Shown one piece after another: positions 8,083 through 15,565 of a stretch of 64,000 nt of DNA. The notes beneath the pieces were generated by a model that was not told where the DNA came from, ran no database searches, and saw nothing but the letters and a program-made list of their open reading frames with translations. The stretch lies in the NCBI GenBank assembly GCA_052148435.1, contig JBKQIF010000126.1, positions 5,010-69,009 of the forward strand, read 5' to 3'. This stretch comes from JBEKYD01 sp052148435 (lineage in GTDB: Bacteria; Acidobacteriota; Terriglobia; Bryobacterales; Bryobacteraceae). Made by a program: the position numbers and the translations under genes. How positions within the stretch are numbered: the first letter of the stretch is position 1; the number at the start of each line of letters is the position of its first letter.

Positions 8083-8829
8083 TTATTTCTTTTTCCCCTG
8101 GGCAGCCACGGCGTCCATGGCGGCTTTCACTTTTTCGGGGTCGCCGAGATAGTAGTGGCCGAGCGGCTTGAGGCGATCGTCCAGCTCATAGACCAGGGGC
8201 ATACCGGTGGGAATATTGAGTTCCACGATGTCCGGCTCGGAAACCTGGTCGAGGTATTTCACCAGCGCGCGGAGACTGTTGCCGTGCGCGGCGATGAGCA
8301 CGTTCCGGCCGCTTTGAATGGCAGGGGCGATGGTGTCGTGCCAGAGGGGCAGGAAGCGCGCGACGGTATCCTTGAGGCATTCGGTAAGCGGCAGTTCGGC
8401 CGGCGTCAGACTCCGGTAACGGGGATCGCGGCCGGGATAGCGTTCGTCGCCGGGGGTCAACTCGGGCGGCCGGATATCGTAGCTGCGGCGCCAGATCTTG
8501 ACCTGGTCCTCGCCGAACTTAGCCGCGGTTTCGGCCTTATTCAAGCCTTGCAGCGCACCGTAATGGCGCTCGTTGAGGCGCCAGGAGCGGAATACCGGAA
8601 TCCACATCAGGTCCATCTCATCCAGCACCGTCCAGAGAGTGCGGATGGCGCGCTTGAGCACCGACGTGTAGGCGACGTCGAAGTGGTAGCCTTCGGCCTT
8701 GAGCACGCGGCCGCCTTCGCGCGCTTCCTCCAGGCCCTTGGCGGAAAGATCCACGTCGGTCCAGCCGGTAAAGCGGTTCTCCTTGTTCCACTGGCTTTCG
8801 CCGTGACGCACCAGAACCAGTTTCATCAT
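8083..8829 (-). CDS. gpmA: 2,3-bisphosphoglycerate-dependent phosphoglycerate mutase
   Basis: The 248-residue enzyme interconverts 3- and 2-phosphoglycerate in glycolysis. It begins KLVLVRHGESQWNKENRF with the phosphorylated histidine in RHGE. It carries RFTGWTDVDLS, the ERHYGALQGLNKAE region and the second catalytic histidine in AAHGNSLRALVKYL. Length and motifs match dPGM, not the cofactor-independent enzyme. It ends in an Ala/Lys-rich tail. It is a single gene; the next gene upstream on the same strand, glgC, ends 227 nt away across a tandem duplication. Confidence 0.96.
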   Translation of the reverse strand: MMKLVLVRHGESQWNKENRFTGWTDVDLSAKGLEEAREGGRVLKAEGYHFDVAYTSVLKRAIRTLWTVLDEMDLMWIPVFRSWRLNERHYGALQGLNKAETAAKFGEDQVKIWRRSYDIRPPELTPGDERYPGRDPRYRSLTPAELPLTECLKDTVARFLPLWHDTIAPAIQSGRNVLIAAHGNSLRALVKYLDQVSEPDIVELNIPTGMPLVYELDDRLKPLGHYYLGDPEKVKAAMDAVAAQGKKK

Positions 8830-8899
8830 ATGCGGAAGGCCTTTCGTCGTATAATTTGCAAGATATCGGTCAAGTACGGCTCCCTGCCTAGACTTGGGT

Positions 8900-9110
8900 G
8901 TCCGTTCCCGGCAACCGCTCCCTGGCGGTCGCGGCTCGGTGTTGCCGGTAATTCACGCCACCACCACGATTCCGGTCTCGGTGACATGGTAACCCTTGGC
9001 GCGGTCCGTTCCCGGCAACCGCTCCCTGGCGGTCGCGGCCCGGTGTTGCCGGTAATTCACGCCACCACCACGATTCCGGTCTCGGTGACATGGTAACCCT
9101 TGGCGCGGTC
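8900..9110. repeat. Tandem 104-bp duplication of the glgC 3' end
   Basis: Positions 8900-9006 and 9004-9110 are the same sequence repeated with a period of 104 bp and one mismatch (T versus C near 8936/9040). Each unit holds the last 17 or so codons of glgC and a palindromic segment CCGCTCCCTGGCGGTCGCGG. Only the upstream unit is in frame with glgC; the second unit lies after the stop. The near-identity suggests a recent event. Confidence 0.9.
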
Positions 9111-10262
9111 AGCTTCGGCATCGAACCCGATCACGCTGGATTCGGGGATCTTCACGCCGGTATCGACAATGGCGCGGCGCACGCGGCTGTTGCGGCCGAT
9201 TTCGGCGTCGGGCAACAAGATGGAATAATCCACTTCGCAGTAACTGTTGACACGCACTCCGGGGCAGAGCACGCTGTGGAGCACGCGGCCGCCGGAGACG
9301 ATGCAGCCGCCGCTGACCACCGAGTCCACCGCCACGCCCATGCGGCGGCCCTCCTGCGCGAAAACGAACTTGGCCGGCGGCCGGGGGGTGGCGTTGGTGC
9401 GGATTGGCCATTTGGCATCGTAGAGGTTGAATTCGGGCACAACGTCCACCAGGTCCATATTGGCTTCATAGTAGGCGTCGAGCGTACCTACATCCCGCCA
9501 ATAACGGGATTGCTTGGCGCCGATGTCCTGGAAATCGTAAGCCACGATGCGCAGCCGGTCGAGGTTGCGCGGCAGCACGTCGCGGGCGAAATCGTGGGTG
9601 GAAGAGGGACACTCGGCATCGGCGTGGAGCAGCTCCAACAAAACCGGCGTCTCGAAAATGTAGATGCCCATGGAGGCGCTGATCATCGCCGGGTTGAAAG
9701 GGGAACGCCGCGGATTGCCGTGCTGCGGTTTTTCCTCGAAGCCCACTACCCGGCAATCGGCATCGATCTGGGCCACGCCGAACTGCGGGGCATCGAACGG
9801 GGACACCTGGATGGTGGCGATGGTGACATCGGCCTGGTGGGACAGGTGCCAATCCAGCATCTCGCGGTAGTTCATCTTGTAGATGTGATCGCCCGCAAGG
9901 ATTAGAGTCTGTTCGGGTTTCTCCGCCTCGATACTCTGAAAGTTCTGAAAAACGGCATCCGCGGTACCTTGGTACCAGTCTTCATGGACGCGTTTCATGG
10001 GTGACAGGACTTCAATATATTCACCGAGTTCGGGGGATAAAATATTCCAGCCATCGCGCACATGGCGCGTCAATTCCAAGGATTTGTACTGTGTTAGGAT
10101 GAAGATACGACGGACGTCAGAGTTGATGCAGTTGGAGAGCGTAAAGTCGATGATGCGATAGACCCCTCCGAATGGCACGGCCGGCTTGGCAATGTCGCGC
10201 GTCAAGGGATAGAGGCGCTCACCGGTACCGCCCGCCAAGAGAATCGCGAGGACGTTTTTCAT
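9057..10262 (-). CDS. glgC: Glucose-1-phosphate adenylyltransferase
   Basis: The 401-residue enzyme makes ADP-glucose for glycogen synthesis. The N-terminal nucleotidyltransferase motif is VLAILLAGGTGERLYPLT, followed by AKPAVPFGGVYRIIDFTLSN. The pyrophosphorylase region has YQGTADAVFQN and LILAGDHIYKMNY. A left-handed beta-helix makes up the C-terminus (about 300-400). ATG 10262 (MKNVLAILLAGG) was chosen over a longer frame because it begins at the conserved motif. A tandem duplication copies its last codons just downstream. No other glycogen genes are in view. A strong promoter for rpsU lies divergently upstream. Confidence 0.95.
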   Translation of the reverse strand: MKNVLAILLAGGTGERLYPLTRDIAKPAVPFGGVYRIIDFTLSNCINSDVRRIFILTQYKSLELTRHVRDGWNILSPELGEYIEVLSPMKRVHEDWYQGTADAVFQNFQSIEAEKPEQTLILAGDHIYKMNYREMLDWHLSHQADVTIATIQVSPFDAPQFGVAQIDADCRVVGFEEKPQHGNPRRSPFNPAMISASMGIYIFETPVLLELLHADAECPSSTHDFARDVLPRNLDRLRIVAYDFQDIGAKQSRYWRDVGTLDAYYEANMDLVDVVPEFNLYDAKWPIRTNATPRPPAKFVFAQEGRRMGVAVDSVVSGGCIVSGGRVLHSVLCPGVRVNSYCEVDYSILLPDAEIGRNSRVRRAIVDTGVKIPESSVIGFDAEADRAKGYHVTETGIVVVA

Positions 10263-10340
10263 TTCTGCGTAAGTACCTGAAAATACTAAGAAATGGCAGA
10301 GGCTGGCAGGGTGCCCCGGCTGGCCTTGCAAAAATTAGGC

Positions 10341-10368
10341 TTGACTTTATTCGTCAACAACCTATGAT
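10341..10368 (+). promoter_or_regulatory. Sigma-70-type promoter for rpsU
   Basis: TTGACT at 10341-10346 and TATGAT at 10363-10368 are separated by 16 bp and lie close to the consensus. Transcription would start near 10375, leaving a leader of about 120 nt before rpsU. It points away from glgC. Confidence 0.6.
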
Positions 10369-10497
10369 ATCAGTACCTTCTATGCGTGGTGCAGGGATTT
10401 TGGGGATCGCCATCGCCGCCGAGCGTGCCTTGGATTGTCCCGTGTCCTTTTAGATTCACCGGTATAGGAATCTTGGTCTAGTTGGGAGGTGTGGTTT

Positions 10498-10695
10498 TTG
10501 GCTGAAGTAAGGCTTCAAGAGGGCGAAACCCTAGAGAACGCCCTTCGCCGCTTCAAGAGGAAAGTCCAGCAAGAGGACATTATCAAGGAGGTCAAACGGC
10601 ACTCCTATTATCTGAAGCCGGGCGAGAAGCTCCGGGCCAAGCAGGCGCTGGCCCGCAAGAGGAACCGGAAGAAAAATCGCCGGGAAATAGAGTAA
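10498..10695 (+). CDS. rpsU: 30S ribosomal protein S21, TTG start
   Basis: The 65-residue product AEVRLQEGETLENALRRF... is S21, with the basic C-terminus LARKRNRKKNRREIE. S21 acts at the 30S platform near the anti-Shine-Dalgarno region. A GTG at 10489 would add MWF and sits inside the Shine-Dalgarno sequence. GGGAGGT at 10484-10490 is 7 nt before the TTG at 10498, which gives the usual MAEVRL start. So a TTG start is best supported. A near-consensus promoter lies at 10341-10368. A GC-rich hairpin follows the stop. Confidence 0.93.
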   Translation: MAEVRLQEGETLENALRRFKRKVQQEDIIKEVKRHSYYLKPGEKLRAKQALARKRNRKKNRREIE

Positions 10696-10703
10696 AACCT
10701 GGC

Positions 10704-10725
10704 GGCGGGACTCCGCGGTCCCGCC
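10704..10725 (+). terminator. Hairpin after rpsU
   Basis: GGCGGGAC-TCCGCG-GTCCCGCC forms a perfect 8-bp GC stem beginning 8 nt after the stop. There is no T-run after it, so it may protect the 3' end or attenuate rather than fully terminate. The zinc-ribbon gene begins 45 nt later. Confidence 0.5.
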
Positions 10726-10770
10726 GTCCTATCCGACATTCGTTCAGGTCGAGTACGGGGCACAGTTGCT

Positions 10771-11076
10771 ATGCCGGAGTTTCAGGACCGCGTTCTGAAA
10801 TGCGCCGACTGCGGCGCAGAGTTTGTTTTCACAGCGGGAGAGCAGCACTTCTTCCACGACAAGAACTTCAAAAACGAGCCCAAGCGGTGCAAGGCTTGCA
10901 AGGTCAAGCGCCAGGGTAACGGCGGGGGCGGTTTCGCCAAGTCCGAAACCATGACCACCTGCTCACAGTGCGGGCGGGAAACCACGGTTCCGTTCAGGCC
11001 CACCCAGGGCCGGCCGGTATACTGCCGGGAATGTTTCCAAAGCCGGAAGGCGACGGCCGTCACGGCCGGTCAGTAG
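10771..11076 (+). CDS. CxxC zinc-ribbon protein
   Basis: The 101-residue protein carries four CxxC pairs: KCADCG (residues 10-13), RCKACK (near 42-45), TCSQCG (near 64-67) and YCRECF (near 85-88). They are arranged as two zinc-binding knuckles joined by a glycine-rich linker (GNGGGGF). This matches small acidobacterial and other bacterial zinc-ribbon proteins of unknown role, often near translation genes. It may be co-transcribed with rpsU. DNA, RNA or ribosome binding is possible but not shown. Confidence 0.8.
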   Translation: MPEFQDRVLKCADCGAEFVFTAGEQHFFHDKNFKNEPKRCKACKVKRQGNGGGGFAKSETMTTCSQCGRETTVPFRPTQGRPVYCRECFQSRKATAVTAGQ

Positions 11077-11141
11077 ACAGAAGCCAGGAGCCAGAAGATA
11101 GAAGCGTTGCCTTCCCGCTCCGTTGTGTCCGGACGATCAGC

Positions 11142-12536
11142 TCAACGCCGCGCCCTGCGGCGGGCGGCCCACTCCGCTTTCACCACCTGGCGGGCGCGCC
11201 CCAGAGCCAAGGCATTGGCGGGCACCGTTTCGGTGATGACCGAGCCCGCGGCCAAATAGGCGCCATCGCCGATTTCGAGCGGCGCCACCAGGGTGGAATT
11301 GCTGCCCACAAAGGCGCCATTGCCGATGAGGGTCGGGGACTTTCGGCTGCCGTCGTAGTTACAGGTGATGGTACCGGCGCCGATGTTGCAATGCTCGCCG
11401 ATTTCGGCATCGCCCAGGTAGGCGAGGTGTCCGGCCTTAGCGCCGGCCCCGAAACTGGTTTTCTTGAGCTCCACGAAATTCCCGATATGGGCACCGGGGC
11501 CGACTTCGTTATCCGGGCGCAGCCGCGCAAACGGTCCCACGCAGGCGCCGGCGCCGATCCGGGAGGATTGAACCACCGTATAAGGGCCGATTTCGACCGC
11601 ATCCGCCAGCACGCTGTCGCGCAGGATGGCACCGGCGCCGATGCGGCAGTTTTCGCCGATCGAAGTATCGCCCAGGATGCGCGCGAAGGGCTCGACAACG
11701 GTATCCATGCCGATACGCGCTCCGGCATCGATGGATACGGTTTCCGGCTTCTCGATGGTCACCCCTTCCAGCATCCAATGACGCGCGGTGCGCTGGCGCA
11801 AAAGCCGGTCGGCCTCGGCAAGCTCGACGCGGTTGTTGATGCCCAGACATTCGCGCGGATCTTCGATCTGGACGGCCAGCACGGAGTGGCCCGCCCGATT
11901 CAGGATCTCGGCCATGTCGGTGAGGTAGTACTCGCGGGCGGGATTGTCGGGGCGGATTTCGTCCACGTGCCGCCAGAACAGATCGGCGCGATAGCAATAA
12001 ATGCCCATGTTGGCCTCGCGGATGGCGAGCTGCCCGGCAGTCGCGGCTTCTTGCTCCACGACGGCGGTCACGTGGTTCGACACGCCGCGCAGCACGCGGC
12101 CATAGCCGGTGGGGTCTTCCATGACGGCGGAAAGGAGCACTCCAGCCCCATCGCCGGCGGCGGCGGCGGCGATCAGGCTGCGCAGGGTGGCGGCGCGCAA
12201 CAGCGGGCCATCCCCATAGACCACCACCAGCCAGCCCTCCAGCCCCGACAGCGCTTCGCGCGCCACCATCAGCGCGTGGCCGGTGCCCTTCCGTTCCGTC
12301 TGCTCGATGAAACCGATTCCCGGCGTGCGCACGGCGGCCCGCACCGCGCCGGCCTGGTGGCCCACCACCACGAAGATCCTCTCGGGCGGCGTGAGTTCCA
12401 GCGCGGTAGAGACCACGTGTTCGATCAAAGTGCGGCCACCGGCGGTGTGGAGGACCTTGGCCTTGCGCGATTTCATGCGGGTGCCCAGCCCGGCCGCCAA
12501 AATCACTATCGTTACGGGAGTCTCCATGGTTTCCAT
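11142..12536 (-). CDS. glmU: Bifunctional GlmU: GlcN-1-P acetyltransferase / GlcNAc-1-P uridylyltransferase
   Basis: The 464-residue enzyme makes UDP-GlcNAc for peptidoglycan and outer-membrane glycans. The N-terminal uridylyltransferase has VILAAGLGTRMKSRKAKVLH and the YGDGPLL and NMGIYCYRADL regions. The C-terminal left-handed beta-helix begins at about residue 250, with hexapeptide repeats, ELKKTSFGAGAKAGHLAYLG and the catalytic-loop signature GTITCNYDG. Its ATG shares one base with the stop of the upstream yvcK gene (TAATG), so the two are translationally coupled. Confidence 0.96.
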   Translation of the reverse strand: METMETPVTIVILAAGLGTRMKSRKAKVLHTAGGRTLIEHVVSTALELTPPERIFVVVGHQAGAVRAAVRTPGIGFIEQTERKGTGHALMVAREALSGLEGWLVVVYGDGPLLRAATLRSLIAAAAAGDGAGVLLSAVMEDPTGYGRVLRGVSNHVTAVVEQEAATAGQLAIREANMGIYCYRADLFWRHVDEIRPDNPAREYYLTDMAEILNRAGHSVLAVQIEDPRECLGINNRVELAEADRLLRQRTARHWMLEGVTIEKPETVSIDAGARIGMDTVVEPFARILGDTSIGENCRIGAGAILRDSVLADAVEIGPYTVVQSSRIGAGACVGPFARLRPDNEVGPGAHIGNFVELKKTSFGAGAKAGHLAYLGDAEIGEHCNIGAGTITCNYDGSRKSPTLIGNGAFVGSNSTLVAPLEIGDGAYLAAGSVITETVPANALALGRARQVVKAEWAARRRARR

Positions 12537-13549
12537 TATGGCTGGTCGCGGCGGCGGCGCCGGCCCTCCTGGGCCAGCCGCAGTACTACCGCGGCGGATG
12601 CCGCCGGGTCGTGGCGCACTTTGCCCGCGACCTGCGCCAGGTTGCCCGCCATCACCTTCAGACCGAGCCGGTACAGGGCGTCGATATCGTTATCCACCGG
12701 AAGAGCCTCTTGGCGGGCGTAACGGCGCCTGGCGGCCAAAGGGATGGGCCGGATGTTCACCACGGCATAGTCCAGCAGCTTGCCGCGGGCATGGAGATGG
12801 ATGGCGCGAATGTGATCCGAAGCGCTGAACCTGGTGGTTTCGCCGGGCTGCCACATAAGGTTGACGAAACACGCTTTCACAGCCGGCGACGAGCGGATGG
12901 CCGCGGGAATACCGTCCACCAGGAGGTTGGGAATGACGCTGGTGAACAGCGATCCAGGCCCGAGGGTGATCACATCGGCTTGGGCAATGGCGCTCAGGGC
13001 GGCTTCGAGCGGCCGCACCTTCGGCGGGACCAGGCGCACCCGGCGGATAGGCTGCCGGCTGCGGCTGATGCGGGTCTCGCCCTTGACCCGCGCGCCGTCG
13101 GCCAAAGTGGCTTCCAGCGCTACGTTGGCGGCCGTGGAGGGGAAAATCCGGCCCGCGATTTTCAACACTTCCGAAGAAGCCGCGACCGCCTCCGGAAAAT
13201 CCCCCATTACCTGGGTCAGAGCCATCAGAAACAGATTGCCAAAGCTGTGGCCATTCAGGCCCCGGCCGGAGGAAAAACGATATTGAAACAAGCGGGCCAG
13301 CAGCGCCGAATCCTGGCTCAGCGCCACCATGCAGTTGCGGATGTCGCCTGGCGGCGGGACGTCGAACTCGCGCCGCAGCCGGCCCGAGCTGCCGCCATCG
13401 TCGGTGACGGTGACGATGGCAGTGATATCCAGGGCGGGATGGGAGGCGCCTGCCGGCCGGGCGTACTGTTTCAGCCCGAGCAGCAGGGCGGAGAGGCCGG
13501 TGCCGCCGCCGATGGCGACCACGCGCAGAGGGGGTTGATTCTTCAACAC
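12536..13549 (-). CDS. yvcK: YvcK/CofD-like gluconeogenesis factor
   Basis: The 337-residue protein has the YvcK signatures: VVAIGGGTGLSALLLGLK at the start, IVTVTDDGGSSGRLRREF at about residue 45, GDIRNCMVALS, NGHSFGNLFLMALT and ITLGPGSLFTSVIPNLLV. YvcK of Bacillus binds UDP-sugars, UDP-GlcNAc in particular, and links carbon metabolism to cell-wall growth; this is known for the family. Its usual neighbour rapZ is absent. It directly precedes glmU, which makes UDP-GlcNAc, with a 1-nt stop/start overlap. The C-terminus is very Arg-rich (RRRRRDQP). Confidence 0.9.
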   Translation of the reverse strand: MLKNQPPLRVVAIGGGTGLSALLLGLKQYARPAGASHPALDITAIVTVTDDGGSSGRLRREFDVPPPGDIRNCMVALSQDSALLARLFQYRFSSGRGLNGHSFGNLFLMALTQVMGDFPEAVAASSEVLKIAGRIFPSTAANVALEATLADGARVKGETRISRSRQPIRRVRLVPPKVRPLEAALSAIAQADVITLGPGSLFTSVIPNLLVDGIPAAIRSSPAVKACFVNLMWQPGETTRFSASDHIRAIHLHARGKLLDYAVVNIRPIPLAARRRYARQEALPVDNDIDALYRLGLKVMAGNLAQVAGKVRHDPAASAAVVLRLAQEGRRRRRDQP

Positions 13550-13574
13550 GGTGTCAGAAATTCCGTCACGTATG

Positions 13575-13656
13575 GGCGGAAGCTTTCAGCGATCAGCGGT
13601 CAGCTTTCAGCTACACCAAATCGGCTGACCGCTGACTGCTGAAAGCTTCGATCCGC
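13575..13656. repeat. Large imperfect inverted repeat
   Basis: Left arm GGCGGAAGCTTTCAGCGATC... at 13575-13604 pairs with the right arm at 13624-13656, which reads GCTGACCGCTGA then CTGCTGAAAGCTT and TCCGCC. The centre also repeats CAGCTTTCAGC. The core TCAGCGGTCAGC/GCTGACCGCTGA is typical of dispersed intergenic palindromes. It lies upstream of yvcK and downstream of the TPR gene, where it may act as a terminator hairpin. Confidence 0.7.
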
Positions 13657-13659
13657 CAA

Positions 13660-14283
13660 TTACCAAGTCTTTCTCTCAGGATAAAGCAAGCCGGCGAAGG
13701 GCGGCTGGCCGGCCAGCGGCGCAAGGTCCGCGTCCTGGCGCGCGATCATGCGGTTGCGAGGCTCAATTTCGATGGCGCGCTTGAGGTTCTGGTAGGCGCG
13801 ATCGAGATCGCCGGAAAGGGCCTGCGCCAGTGCCAACGCGTAGTGGACGTGGTCGGCGTTGGGCGCCATGGCAAGAGCTTTGTTCAGGTTGTCGCGGGCT
13901 TCGGCGATCTTGCCGGTATTGAACAGCGCCACGCCGTAATTGTAGAAATCCTCAGCCGATTCGAGCGCCGGGCTGGGGCGTTCGAGGCGCCGCGCGCACA
14001 TCTCCGCGTGCAATTGCGCGCGGTGGGCGACGTCGCGTTCGGGACCGCGGGCGGCGTGCCCGAACAACTCTTTCGCCGCGGCGAAAGTGCGCGCTTGAAA
14101 CAGCTTGCTGGCCGCCTCAAACGCCGCCAGTTGTTTCTGCGCGGTCCACACGTTATCGTTTGCGTCCCCGCTTTCGGCCTGGTCCGACAGCTTTGCGAAT
14201 TTCGGCTCCGGTATTGGAACCATTCGTCTTTCGTCAAGCTTTTCGCCGGTCTTAGGCGCCGGTGTCTTCTTCTTCTCAGCCAT
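13660..14283 (-). CDS. Tetratricopeptide-repeat protein
   Basis: The 207-residue cytoplasmic protein has no signal peptide. A charged, Lys/Pro-rich N-terminus (MAEKKKTPAPKTG) is followed by a helical region and at least two clear TPR units: AEDFYNYGVALFNTGKIAEA near 120 and HVHYALALAQALSGDLDRAY near 155, with the IEIEPRNR ending of a third. TPRs mediate protein contacts; the partner is unknown. ATG 14283 was chosen because the upstream extension (MPGRGRRE) is short and non-conserved. The nearest neighbours give no functional clue. Confidence 0.75.
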   Translation of the reverse strand: MAEKKKTPAPKTGEKLDERRMVPIPEPKFAKLSDQAESGDANDNVWTAQKQLAAFEAASKLFQARTFAAAKELFGHAARGPERDVAHRAQLHAEMCARRLERPSPALESAEDFYNYGVALFNTGKIAEARDNLNKALAMAPNADHVHYALALAQALSGDLDRAYQNLKRAIEIEPRNRMIARQDADLAPLAGQPPFAGLLYPERKTW

Positions 14284-14437
14284 TTCACGCCTGCCCCTGC
14301 CTGGCACTGAGGACGTTTAGCTCTTATAGCAAAACGCGCACATGGGACGCAACCTGTCGGAAGTGAGCGGTTCCATCGAGCGGTGCGGCTGGGCTCTGGC
14401 GCGACAAGTGGGCATCGCCACGCTAAAATCTGCTGTG

Positions 14438-15472
14438 ATGCCTTATACGACTACAACCTTCGGAGAACTCATGCTGCGCCTCAACCCGCCGGGTTTCGAG
14501 CGCATCCTGCAAACGCCCGTGTTCCAGGCGACTTTTGGCGGCGGTGAAGCCAACGTTGCCGTGGCGCTGGCGCAGCTCGGCCTTCCGGCGCGATTTGTGA
14601 CCGCTTTTCCCGCGAAGAATCCGATCGCCGACGCCGCCATCGGCGAATTGAGGCGGTTCGGGGTGGACACCTCGGCCATTGCGCGCACCAAGGGGCGGGT
14701 GGGCATTTACTATCTGGAGGCTGGCGCCAACCAGCGGCCCTCCAAGGTAGTTTACGACCGGGATTACAGCGCCATCGCCCTGGCCAAACCGGGCGACATC
14801 GATTGGGAGCGCGCCTTCGACGGAGCCGGCTGGTTCCACATCACCGGCATCAGCCCCGCCATCAGCGCCTCCGCCGCCGCGCTGTCGCTTGAAGCCGTCG
14901 CCACCGCGCGCGCCAAAGGCCTCAAGGTTTCCTGCGACCTCAACTACCGCAAGAACCTGTGGAAGTGGGGTAAGCCGGCGGTGGAGGTGATGCGCGAGCT
15001 GGTGGCGCTGGTGGACATCGCCATCGCCAACGAGGAAGACGTGCAGATGGCGCTGGGGTTGGAGGCCGACGTCGACGTGCAGTCGGGCGAGCTGGACCAC
15101 GCTCAATACCAGGGCCTGACCAGCAAAGTGCTGAGCGAATACCCCAAACTGGAGGCCATCGCCATCACCCTGCGCGAATCGCGCAGCGCCTCCAATAACG
15201 GCTGGTCGGCCTGCCTCAACGACAGGCAGCAGTTCATGCTCAGCCGGCGCTACGACATCACCCACATCGTCGACCGCGTGGGCGGCGGCGACAGCTTTGC
15301 GGCGGGCCTGATCTACGGCTACCAGACGCTGCCGACGCACCGCGAGGCGCTGGAATTCGCGGTGGCCGCAAGTTGTCTCAAGCATTCCGTGATCGGCGAT
15401 TTCAACCGTACCTCGGTGGAAGAAGTCCAGGCCCTGATCAAGGGCGGCGGTTCGGGACGGGTGCAGCGATAG
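14438..15472 (+). CDS. PfkB-family sugar kinase, probably 2-dehydro-3-deoxygluconokinase
   Basis: The 344-residue protein is a ribokinase/PfkB kinase. It has the N-terminal substrate region (FGELMLRLNPPGFERI), the GGGEANVAVALAQLG signature near residue 32, and the C-terminal ATP/anion-hole motif VGGGDSFAAGLIYGY with the catalytic Asp near residue 290. The LRLNPPG start and an NYRKNLWKW segment are typical of KDG kinases, which phosphorylate 2-keto-3-deoxygluconate in pectin/uronate or Entner-Doudoroff catabolism. That specificity is inferred. A 7-bp hairpin follows the stop. It is a single gene divergent from the TPR protein. Confidence 0.85.
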   Translation: MPYTTTTFGELMLRLNPPGFERILQTPVFQATFGGGEANVAVALAQLGLPARFVTAFPAKNPIADAAIGELRRFGVDTSAIARTKGRVGIYYLEAGANQRPSKVVYDRDYSAIALAKPGDIDWERAFDGAGWFHITGISPAISASAAALSLEAVATARAKGLKVSCDLNYRKNLWKWGKPAVEVMRELVALVDIAIANEEDVQMALGLEADVDVQSGELDHAQYQGLTSKVLSEYPKLEAIAITLRESRSASNNGWSACLNDRQQFMLSRRYDITHIVDRVGGGDSFAAGLIYGYQTLPTHREALEFAVAASCLKHSVIGDFNRTSVEEVQALIKGGGSGRVQR

Positions 15473-15478
15473 GGCTGG

Positions 15479-15494
15479 GGCAGCCGGGGCTGCC
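15479..15494 (+). terminator. Hairpin after the sugar kinase
   Basis: GGCAGCC-GG-GGCTGCC gives a 7-bp stem beginning 7 nt after the stop codon. No T-run follows. It lies between convergent genes and probably marks the 3' end of both transcripts. Confidence 0.45.
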
Positions 15495-15565
15495 GGACGC
15501 GGTTCGGCGTGCATTGCTTGCCTGAGAGGGGACAGACCGGACTTTACGGCGCCGTCGGGTCCCCC

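Noticed and set aside
8005..9096. Plus-strand frame opposite gpmA spanning the tandem repeat
   Set aside because: It is a shadow of gpmA prolonged through the duplicated glgC end, and duplicates its own tail only because of the repeat.
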